NCBI GenBank assembly: GCA_029931535.1
Contig: JAQPZY010001628.1
Coordinates: 1,312,501-1,376,500 of the forward strand
Direction of reading: 5' to 3'
Length of the DNA stretch: 64,000 nt
DNA from: Margaritifera margaritifera
Lineage: Eukaryota; Mollusca; Bivalvia; Unionida; Margaritiferidae
The notes below the pieces were generated by a model. That model was given only the letters and a program-made list of their open reading frames with translations, was not told the origin of the DNA and did no database searches. Positions within the stretch are counted from its first letter, which is position 1. The number at the start of each line of letters is the position of its first letter. Made by a program: the position numbers and the translations under genes. Below, one piece after another: positions 11,326-24,200 of the stretch.

Positions 11326-12056
11326 GAATGATGAAAACACGTGGTTTTGCATAATTTCATTCATTCTGCAAGATGGTGGCCAAGTAAACAATTGCTTAGA
11401 CGTACTTTGTCAAGATCAGTGAATATCATTTAATTATTCATTCATCTTGTATTTTTGCAATCATTGATATTGTTCATCTAAGTACTTAAATGCTTTTGGT
11501 AAATCCTCATTGTGACTGATGTTAAAAATGTTATTATTAAAAAAAAAAAATACTTACAAGAGTTCTGCATACAAATAAAATGGTGGTAAATCTGACAAAG
11601 TCAATACTGTCGAAATTTTCAATGGATCCAGTCTATTTGAGTTCTCTGGATTCACCCAAGTGGATATTCATACAGAAAGGTAATCCCAGACTTCATCCAC
11701 ATCAAAGAAAATCAAGACAGTATCCCAATACATGTCAGGAACAACTCATCACTGAAGCAGATGAATGAACCTAGGATTACTTTCCAACTCTGCAAATATT
11801 TATGTGTCCAAAATCACTACTTCACTTGAAAATAAAGTTATATGTACTGTATTCCCATCAACAAATACCATTTTATTTCAGGCAGCGGATGCTTGGCTTA
11901 GACTTGTAATGGATTTCTTGAACTGTGTTAAGACATAAACAATAGATCTAACACCAGCACTGTCACCAAAGTCATCCTCAATTTGGCCCATAACCTCCAC
12001 TCTTATCTGTGCCTGTTAAGCAAAGCCATAAAAACAAACCCCCTTGCTCAAGTAGA

Positions 12057-12296
12057 CACAAGCTATACAGGGCCTAATTACTTAACACTGCCCTTCCCCT
12101 AGCCCTGGTAGACCCAAATACACTTCATCAAACTGTAGAAGACAATGCCACTAATCAAGATAATGAAAATCAAAGTACAGGCAGGCACAAGCCACATAGT
12201 GCCTAAATATATAACACCTTAACACCTGCTCTTTCAAGCCCAGGTAGACCCAGATATACTTCATCAAAGTGTAGAAGACAATAAAACTAATCATGA
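12057..12296 (+). repeat. Two-unit tandem repeat, about 129 bp
   Basis: CACAAGCTATACAGGGCCTA...GTAGACCCAAATACACTTCATC (12058 on) is repeated as CACAAGCCACATAGTGCCTA...GTAGACCCAGATATACTTCATC (12187 on) with about 80-90% agreement by eye. It is non-coding. Confidence 0.7.
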
Positions 12297-12422
12297 TAAG
12301 ACTTCTTTCAAACACAATGCAAGTCACAGTTCACAGTGCCATGGAAAATTTTGTTCTAAGTGGCTTGATAGTTATGTTCAGGGATTTTGTATATGTATGT
12401 ATATGTGTGTGTGTGTGTTTAA

Positions 12423-13636
<1,214 letters not shown>

Positions 13637-13639
13637 AAA

Positions 13640-14530
13640 TATATATATAAAAAAAAAAGATACTGATGTGGCACGGACAAAGAAGTTATGAGTCTACTTC
13701 ACCCATGCCTGAGCACTTATATTGACTACACAAAGATGTTTAGGGCAAGCACCCAAATGATCCATTCAGCAATTGTATCTCAACTGACTGAAGAGTTCTG
13801 CAACTTCCAAAATTTCCATTAAGAACTCAATAAATGTAACTTCAAATCTGTCCAGTTAAGACTCCATTACATATTTTTTTTAAATTTGTGATCAAGTGGC
13901 GACTGAAAATTCCTGGTTTTCCCCCGACTCTGATGAACATTTGTAAAATTCAAGGGCTTTTGGTCAGGAACAAATCTATTCTTTCTCCCAACTCTCTCCC
14001 GATTTCTTGGTAGCGAGGGAACTCTGGAATTGGCTGATGCAATTTCACAATCCTTGGTGCATATCTTTATTTCTAAGAAAACCCTTTCATCTTTTACTCA
14101 CTGTGATAATAAATCCCAATGCTTCATTTTTGTGAAATTTTCCATAGAAACAAAGGTAAAATCATAGCAGTTAACAGCTCTGTGCATGATAAAGGCGGAT
14201 ATAGAAGGTCTAATCTAAATCTGTTCAGAAATAAAGTCTCAAGACGATTGATGGAGGTGTGACGGTCAGGTGGCCATAACATAAGCCCATTGCCTCTAAG
14301 ATAAGTGAGCTAATGAAACTTTTAAATGCAGCCACTTTTCGGTCTAATGAAATGACTTTATAATAATTGGTCCTGATTTTTATTCCCATATTTACCATGT
14401 TAAGAGAAGCGGTGGAATGGTAACATACAAGTTATGTAAACTAACTTAATCTTCTTTGTCACTTTTGTGGCAAGATGCATCAACCTATGATGAAGGAAAT
14501 TCTAAAAACATAAATGGTATTTGACATAAT
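13640..14530. other. Downstream flank of NIPBL, no gene seen
   Basis: AT-rich sequence without recognisable coding or repeat content. It may include alternative polyadenylation sites of NIPBL on the minus strand (14379, 14066). Confidence 0.5.
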
Positions 14531-14536
14531 TTTATT
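14531..14536 (-). terminator. Candidate NIPBL polyadenylation signal
   Basis: AATAAA on the minus strand, 445 bases downstream of the NIPBL stop, is the first canonical signal after the stop. Alternatives lie at 14379-14384 and 14066-14071. The choice is inferred; no transcript is available. Confidence 0.4.
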
Positions 14537-14980
14537 ATGTCAATTGACAATTAATTTGTAATTAGATATTTCGTCACCAATTTTGTGAATTTATAATGGG
14601 AATGAAAACATCACATTAATGAATGACTACAATGATAGTGGAAATCCATGATTATAAAAATTTGATACAAATAAATACTGCATGAACTCCATGACATCTG
14701 AGGATGAGTTTGAGAATGGCATAGGACATTTTTTTAAACATGTAATATGGATCCTAAGATGAGTAAAGTTCAAATGTCGATATCTGTCTGACAAGGCAAA
14801 ATTGCAAGCCATTTATCTTTTTTTTAAAAATAACATCTTTTGAAATTAACAGTACATGCTAAATCATTCAATGGGTATTTACAATGTAAAACATGGAACT
14901 ATCTTATGTAACCTCTGAAAGTATTAAAAAAATCTCAAAAAAACCATCCACTTTGAAAACAACACTTCTGAATGAAAATA

Positions 14981-15217
14981 TCACAAAACAAAATCTGGGT
15001 CATCATCAGAATCATCCTCACTATCACTTCCATAATGTTTCCTACGCTTAGGTTTTTTCTTCTTGGTGGATGGTGTTTTGGTTTTTGGCTGTGGATTATG
15101 AGGGGTCGAGGCCCCTGGTAGCTTAAGAGGCCGGCTACCCTGAGTCCGTTTTTTATGAGAAGACAGTGAATGATGGTGATGATGGTGTGACCTTGAAGGT
15201 GTCTTCATTGTTGCATC
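14981..15217 (-). CDS. NIPBL: NIPBL terminal exon O
   Basis: The acceptor is TTTTTTCATAG. The exon has 78 codons and a TGA stop at 14983-14981. It encodes a run of six His, a Lys/Arg-rich stretch (KKKKPKRRK, a plausible nuclear localisation signal) and an acidic end DDSDDDPDFVL. There is no counterpart to the long vertebrate C-terminal extension. An initiator-like ATG at codon 4 is internal and not a start. Confidence 0.88.
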   Translation of the reverse strand, partial: DATMKTPSRSHHHHHHSLSSHKKRTQGSRPLKLPGASTPHNPQPKTKTPSTKKKKPKRRKHYGSDSEDDSDDDPDFVL

Positions 15218-18200
15218 CTATGAAAAAATAAACATATTTGATTCAGCAATCATATTTATGCTCAATACAAATTATGCATTCTTATCAACTTTGAAATTGC
15301 AAATTGCTGATGATAAAATTAAATATTGATTATATGGATTGGAAAAAGTGACCCAAAATTGATTAATATCAGTGTGTCAAGTCAATTTGTTTTAATTCAG
15401 ACCAATACATGCAACATGAATAAATATGAAAATCTGGATTTATTAAATACTGACCTAAATTACTTGTTATTATTATTTCCAAACAATAGTATTAACAGGT
15501 GAGAGTATAAACTTACTTTGGAGGATGCAAAAGCATAACCTTATTCTATAGTTTACATGGAATTTCTCTCTGACATAAAATTAATAAATGTCATAATGCA
15601 TGAGATCATCTTTTATATAAGATCACAATCATTGAATATGCATGCATCTTCATCAATAGGCTTCTTACAAAACCATCATTACCACCTGTTGGCAATTTTT
15701 TAAAAGTAGTGCATCTTTCTTTAAAATATTACCAAACTAGTAAATTACCTCAGTATTATTTACAGTATCTACATCACCACCACTGGACATCTCCAATACA
15801 ACCACATCATCATTTTCTCCATCCTCCATGGGGATGGTATTGTCTCCTGAAGCTCCTACTTCAGGCTTTGCACGCCCTGGGGTTGGGGTATGATGCCCTG
15901 TACTCTTAGTTTCATCAGTTTCGTCCTCATCAGGAGGATCAATACTCAACATCAGATCTTTGAACTGAAAGTAAAATTGATGTCTTAGTAATCACCAATT
16001 TAATAGTTTAATGCACTAAGTGTATGACTGACTGATTGGTGTTCATCAGCACAACAACGTACGAAATGTCATAATGTGCTGAGGCAATTGAAGTAAAATG
16101 TCTTGCCCAGAGACACAACATGGTGACTAACCTAGCCTGGTTTGGCAGGATTTGAACCTGCATCCTTCTGGTAACGAGTCGGACATGCTGATCACTGTGG
16201 TACTGCAGGTCATGCACACTCTAAAAGGAATGAATACACTAGATGTCATTCTACGACATTTTCTGTCATGATGCTCTGCCATCAGTCTAAAAAAGTGCAA
16301 CACAATGAACTTCATCCAGACAATCTATGAAAGCATCACTGGACGTGAAATGTGGGCAGCAGAAACTAAATTCTGATGTTCAGTGCTGTACATTTCTGAA
16401 ATGCTTTAGCAAATTATATGTACAAACTGTATAGTACTGTTGAATGTGCAACAGTGTCAGAGAAATGTATCTTTGCAGAAATGACCAACATTTATAATGC
16501 TAAAAGCATGCAAAACACCATAGTGTTGAGCTTGAGCATTATCCCTCCTGCATGTGTATACTTTTACCAAGTCAAACTGCAACTGGGAACTGGGAATACT
16601 TCCATTCACAGGAAATTAGCACAACTACTTCAGCCCGATTCTATGTCACTCTTGCTGAATGCTCAAGAGCTGTAAAGCTGGGACCCATCACTTTAAAAGG
16701 GTGCAAATTTTATGTTAAAATCATGAACAAGGCTCCCTCAAAGGAACTGAAGCTCTACTGTTCAAAAAGAATTTCCAGAAATCCAAGATAAGACCATTTC
16801 TTCTTTTTAATTAATGAGTGTTAAAACATCTCAGATATTGTTAAGCAATAACAAGTTGTCAAACTGGCTGCTGTGGTAGCCATATCAGATATCAGATCGG
16901 CACCATTATCATTTAGGACCAATGAGACATCATGAAAACTGCATGCCAATATCACCATCTAATCAGTAGTAGTGATAATATTTTCAAGATACTCATCATG
17001 GCCGTCATATTGGATGTATGACTGGCACCTTTCTACACTAGGACCAACCATATATCATAAGAAGTCTTTGTTGAAAACCCCTTGTCAATGTGGCCATCTG
17101 TTCAGAAGTAGTGATAACAAGATTTTTAAGATGAACATCAGATAAGCATTATTTTCATCTAGGACCAACCTGACACCATAAAGTCTTGTGGTAAAAATAC
17201 CATGTCAATATGACTTTCCATTTAGGAAAAGTATAGACTTTCAAGATGGCTGTCCTGATGGTCATATTGAATCTCAGATCGGCATCAATTTCATTCAGGA
17301 CCAACTAGTGGTGACAATCCCATGTCTATCTGACCATTCATATAGGAGAAGTGGCAATAACAAGATTCTGAAATAGCTGCCATGGCAGCAAATCAGCACC
17401 AGTTTCAAACAGGATCAACTAGACATGATAAGAAGTCTTCTGATGAAAAAAGCCCACATAGATATGACTTTCCATTTAGAAGTAGAGATAACAAGATTTT
17501 CAAGATGGTGGTGGCCATATTGGATTTTCAGATCACCAACACTTTCATTTAGGGCCAAGTAGACATCACAAGATGTATTCAGGTGAAAATCCCATGTTGA
17601 TATGACCATCTAGGAAGAGTAGTAATAAGGTTCTCAAGCTGACTGCAATGGCAGCCATATTGGAGGTCAGATCAGCACCATTTTCATTTAGGTTCAACTG
17701 GACATCAGAGGAAGTCCTCTGGTGAAAACCCCAAGTTGATACAAATTTCCATTTAGGAGTAGCAATAACAAGATTTTCAAGATGGCTGCTACTGAAGCCA
17801 TATTGGATGTCAGATTGGCACCATTTTCATTTAGAAACAACTGGATATCATAAGTCATTAAGTAAAAACCAGATGCTGATTTGACCATCCATTCAGGAAA
17901 AGTAGCAATAACAAGATTTTCAAGATGGCCACTGTGGCAGCCATATTGGATGTGCATGCAGCACTATTTTCATTTAGGACCAACTAGACATTGGGATTAG
18001 TGTGTGTCTAAAGTTTTATGGCAATCCTCCAAATAGTTTATAGGAGTAGTGATAACAAATGTTGGGCTAACAGACGATGGACAACAGACAACAGGTCATC
18101 TCATTAGCTCTTCTGGTTTATGACAAGTAGAAATTTCTTCTAATGCTGTTGAGAGCACACATTGTGAAAACAATTATTGCAAGTTTTTTTGTGGCTTTTT

Positions 18201-21200
18201 TCAATCCATATATGATGACACATCAGCATTTGTCCAATACTGAGAGGCCTTTATGAAAGGATGCTTTCTGCCAAAGTTGGTCAAATTTGATTTTCAGATC
18301 AACTTCTTTCAATGTTTTTCTACTTTTTGTAATGGTGGCCATATTTGATAATGGTTCAGTATCATTTGTATAAATTTTAAAAGGCCTTTCAACTAGGATG
18401 CTTTCTGTCAAATTTGGTAAATATCTGTTGAGTTGTTTTTTTGAGGTGTGAAAGCTTTTTCTATTTGAAGAAATGGTGGCCATACTTGACGATTAATATT
18501 GGCAAGACATTTATTCCAGGGTGCAATCAAATCTGGTCAAATCCTGTTTAGAAGTTTTGACAAGAAGCTGTTTCAAGGTTTTCTATATTTAGTTATATTG
18601 ACAATACTAAATGGCAGATTAGCATTACTAGTGCAAGCCTGAAAGCCCTTTAATGCTTGGAAGCTTTCTCTCAAATTTGGTCAAAATATGCTCAGCGGTT
18701 TTTGAAAGTCATTTCAAGCTTTTTCTGTTTTTAGTGATGATAGCCTTATCTGAACACAAATTGGCATTATTTGCACCAAACTGAAAGCCCGTCATGCCAG
18801 GCTGCTTTCTGTGAAATTTATTAAAATTCTGTTGGGTATTTAAGAGGAAGTTGATTCAAGTTTTTATTATGTTTTTAGTAACATATTTGAAGGTGGATTG
18901 GCATCAATTGTACAATTTTTGAAAGCCATTCATGCCAGGATGGTCTCTGCAAATTTTGGCCCTGTGATTTTTTTGAGAAGTTTAAAACAGCCAATTTTTA
19001 CAGATGCAAGGCCATATCATAAGCTCACTTTGCCTTGAGGACAGGTGAGTTAAAAATGAGTAAAATTCTGAACATTTTATAGAAGCATGATCTTACTGAA
19101 GTACTTCAACCATGATGCCATGTAACTTAGGCAACTTCTAGACCCAATTAATAATGCTCTGCTTCAAAAGGATTTATTGTCTTCAGCATCTATACATAAA
19201 TCAAGACAATGAATATACCTGCATATACAGACCACCTATTCATAATGACCACTTCTTGCTTTCTTGCTGTTCTGCCATGTGGTTGTTATACACAGGTTTA
19301 ACTGTAAAATTTATTTAGTAGCAAAAATTTATATTATCAAACCCTCTCTAATGTAGTCTTTTGTAGATTTTTTCTAGTACAATCTGACTTACCTCTAAAT
19401 AGTCTTTGACCAACTTCCTCCGTGCTTCCTCAGAATTTGGGTCTTCTGGTTCACCCTCTCGCAGGACATCTAGCACACACTCAGGGTTGAATTTCACAAG
19501 ATTCTTCCTTGTCAAAGGTTTGTCGTAGACTTTGGCTGCCTCTGTGGGGGAGTAATTCTGGATTTTACTAAAAAGAAAAAATATTTAATTGACAATGTTT
19601 ATATTCTTAATCATTCTTGACAAAATAACCCAGCTGGCAGAAGGCACAGTCATAGTAATGTTATTCCCAACCTGTTATACATAATCAAATTTTAGAAGTA
19701 AATACAGTTAATAGTGAGAAAGAGTCCACATAGAACCTCTGTTCTGGGACAATAGTATATTTAAATGCAGTGTTAAATAAACACTTAAAAGATGGTCACA
19801 TTAATTAAATTTTGATTTACAACACGTCCATCCCAGACTGTACCATCAACGCACATCTGATGGCAAATTGTGAAAGGATATTGCAAGAGTTCAAGCAGCA
19901 ACTTTAAGTGTTACTAAACAAGAGTACTGTTAACATCACATTATACAATTGCCCTGTATTTAATGGCACTAATAGGTCATGGTATGCAGTCTTGAACTGA
20001 AATTAATGTGCAGAAATTATTATTTTCTTGTCAAATTTAACATGAGTATGACGTCTGGCCTTTAGATGCCAGATTCTGAACATTTCTTTCTTACCCTAAC
20101 TACAAGATATCCATAAAGTTTGTTCAAGAAACATTCTGCGAAACCCATTTTGTCTTAGAGCCACAATGACCTTGGCTTTAACCTTTTGTCCCCAAAATCA
20201 ATAGGCCTCTTCCATACCTTAAGTGCAAACCCCCCACAAAGTTTGGTAAAGGTACGTTGTCTAGAACAAAAGTTATTATGCACTTTTTTAGTCACAGTGA
20301 CCTTGACATTTTTACCACAAATTCAATACTTTTTTCTTACCAATATTTACAAGTCATTCACAAACTATGGTGAAGGTACATGGTTGAGAATTGAAATTTT
20401 TGTGCAGAAACCATTTTGCATCTGTCATGGTGACAGTGACCTTTGGACCCCAAAATCGATAGACTTCTTCCTTACCCCAAGTGCAAATCGACAGACTTCT
20501 TCTGTACCGCAAGTGCATGCTATTCAAACATTTGGTCCAGATATGTTATGCTGAACTAATGTTACTGTGCAGAGACCATTTTTCTTCTTTTAAACAGTGA
20601 CCTTGGCCTCTAACTCTACAATTAATAGACTTTTTTCTTACCCCAAGTCCTTTTGACCACAAAATCAATAGATTTATTCCTTATCCCAAGTGCAAGTCAT
20701 CCATAGAGCTAACTGTATATGGTGGAGAATTCGAGTCATTGCGGAAATAAATTTTATAACAGAAAGATGGCCAGACATCATAACATAATAAGGTCTGCCT
20801 TATGACAGGTGCATAACAAATTTGTAAAGTGTAACCCAGTTTTGGTGTGTGACACATCTTTATTCCAAGATAAACCTACAGTGCGAGTTTGGTGGGAATA
20901 GGTTCAAAACAGAAGATTCCCGTAAAGTAGGTCATAGTAACTCAATGTTTAATACATTATGCAAATTGGGTCACAGTGACCCAGTTTTAGAGCAAGACAC
21001 ATTTATCACAAGATGTAACTGCAGTGTAAGTTCGGTGCAATAGGTGAAAAGGTATTGGACATGTCTTGATGAAGTACTGTACAAATTTTCAATGAATCCT
21101 GGAAAGCTCTCCGCACTAACAGTTTTGGTGTGTGACACATATTCATTGCAATAAGTGCAAGTTTTGGATGTCAATAGTTGTAGTAATGTAGGAGTTACAG

Positions 21201-24200
21201 CCCACACAAAACCATTCCTTTATATTACTACAAAAAGTATTGTCAGACACTGGATGTGGTGGGGTATTTTGCAATGCATAATTTTTGAACAACTTGTCTT
21301 GAAGCCAAACATAAGTACAATCATCATGTACATTTAATTTCTTTTGAGAGGTTTTATTGACATAAAGATTCATGACACATACATGTAATACATTAGATAT
21401 TGGGCCACTAAATGAACCATCTTTCCACAAGACAAAAAATGTAGGCAGTTCTAGACAACTGTTTTGTGTCAATACATGACGAAAGAAAAGAAGTTGAGAG
21501 AGAGAACGGAATAGAAAATATTGTTTACATCATTACATAGTTTGCAAGATAACATACCAATATATATGGAAAATAATGGGATTTCTTCAAAACATAGATT
21601 AGACCATGCATACTCATTCACAAAAATAAAAAATCACCACCAAAGTATCAAGAGAAGTGTTACGTATATATACAAAAACATACACTTACACACACCCTTA
21701 TGAAAACCCTCAAAACTGAAAGCCCATGGAACCAAATTAAAATTTTGGTTTTTAAGAGGTTTTTGGTTTACCAAGGGTTCTACAAATGTGAAAAAATGTC
21801 TTTTTATAAGCGCTTATGATATGAGAGAGAGAGAGAGAGAGAGAGGGAATATAATTATAAAAAAATGTGTGTGTAAATGTGCACAAAATTAATACAGCTG
21901 TTTTTTAAAAAAAAAAAAATTTAATGAAAAATTGGCTGAACAACGTCTGTTCCTTCTGAACAAGTGCACAGCAAACGAAGCAGTTGCTCCAGGGCCACCA
22001 CAATGCAGGGAAATGGTGGTGGTGGTGGTGGTGAGCCTGCTTTTTGAAATAGCTTTAGGGTCTCCTCCCACCTTAATCTGGCATTGCTTCCTAAATTCAA
22101 AACTGGTCACATGAATAAATACATTTGTTCCACATAGAAACACAATCCTCGTTTCAAGAAACATTTTAGGACCGAGATATTTTTATATCTTTACTATAAG
22201 TCCATTAGAATTATGAATGATAATTGATAATATTTAAATACTCCATATAATTCATGATGTTCCTATGTCAAATTCTTCTCCTGATTTCTTCAAGTTAGGT
22301 TTTGGCACAGATTCATAGTCTTTGATCAGATTAATTTTACCCTATAAGGATAATTCAGTCCTATGATGGTTAACTGGTTGTTCTGATAACTTGATATGCA
22401 AGTGAAGACAAATGGCAGTCATGGCTACTTAAATGCATGTATGTAATGATTTTTCTCCTTTGAAAATTAATTGATCAAATCAGATTTTTAGAATACTGTT
22501 TTGTTGGTCTCAGTCTGCACAGCATCAAATGTCAGGTCACATGCATGGTTAAAAAAGCCATGGTATTAAATTTAAAAAAAAAACCAAAACATCTATGGAT
22601 CATTTTTACCAACGAACAGCATCAATGACAGTTAGATAATAAGCAAATCAACATAATCTTTCTTAAATGGCTTATCTTCAAGCATTTAGTTATTATAAAT
22701 TAAGCTTAAAGACTGGCTTTTTTTAATTGGTACAAATACTTCAGAGTAGCCTATTATTGGACCTGATCTGTTTCAGCACACGTGAAGTATTGTTTTAATC
22801 TCATGTGCCCTAGGGACATTTTCTCACCAATAGTATTTGCTAACCGTACATAATCTGGTCTAGTGTGTGTCAGGAATTTAGCTGCTACAATACATTTCCA
22901 AGTTTGAAGTGAGTTTCGGTTTTATGGGTTTTATTAAAAGTGTAAAATTGAAATTTGGAATCTAAATTTGTTTTGGTTTTCTAAGTAGAGGGGTTACAGT
23001 TTACTAGAAGAAAAAAAGATGATATTACTGAAGGAAAAAGGGATTCCAGTATACTGAGGGTTTGGTTTTGAGGGGTTTCACTGCACACACACACACATAA
23101 TAAGAATGAAGTTTACAAGGTTATGCATAGCTTGTTACTTTTTCTGCATAAGATTGGTAAATTATGTTCTTTCAATACACTAATGTTCCTTCATCTTAAA
23201 TGGGTAAACATCTCATAATATAGCAAAATCTTGTATGCAAATTTATATGTACAATGTTACAGATAACATGTTGCCTAACAATATGATCAGATTCCATCTC
23301 TTCTGACAGGTAATCTAAGTCAGAAAACATACGTTTGCTTGCCAATGTGAAAATTATGGCAACAGACATTGGGAAGTTCAAAGGCCTGAATAGAGAGTTA
23401 ATAAAATATTCTATGAATTTATCAACTCTTTGCACAATAACCATTTAGAGTAAAACTTTTCCCGATTTACAGTATCAATAAGCATTATATTTTTCTACAT
23501 TAAAATTAAAAGCATCAATCTTTTTTTTACCGAGACAAAATTGGCCTGTCTCTCTTAAATCTACATTAATAAATATATTGTTTTGCATACAGAATTATCA
23601 TAATAATTACATCTTCGGCCCGAGTTTTGTCTTAACATTCCAAAGACAATATTTATGCTTATAAATTCCAAATTATTTGTGTTACTACACTTATTTCTTA
23701 TTCATTGTAAAAAATAATTTAAAAAAGACTTATTTATGTGACAATTCCCCAAAACGAGATATTGTCTCTGCATGCAAGATACAGAAAAAACCAAGCTTGT
23801 TTAAATTAACTATAAATCATGTACAGTTGATATAAAATCAAACAGAGTTGTCAAAAATAGTATAGTAAACATGTGTGTTTTCTACTATAAAACATGAGTG
23901 ACAGACAAGATACAAAAAAGGTGGGATGAAATACCTGTCTGTGAATCCATACAAATCCTTCAACTGCTGCTTGAGGTACAAGAGGAGAATACAACCTTGT
24001 GACAATCGGCAGATCTCCTGAAGTGGTGAAATGTCCTTTGGGAGTAAATCTGGAATTATACATATAGCCTTTACATATACCAAACATACTCACTTATAAG
24101 ATGAGTCCAACTGTAAACAACCCAAACCCTGATCTGCAGTTGCATAATTTGCCGACAGATCAGGGTCAATGTTGTTTGTTGTACTTATTACTCCTAACAA

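Noticed and set aside
15181..15208. ATG inside exon O as a separate small gene start
   Set aside because: The upstream acceptor and phase join it to exon N, and the residues before it continue the NIPBL frame.
20186..20554. 122-codon plus-strand open frame
   Set aside because: It is a translation of family 2 repeat units, with no conservation of frame among copies.
21799..21846. GA-rich tract as a promoter element
   Set aside because: It is a plain (GA)n microsatellite inside an intron with no associated start.
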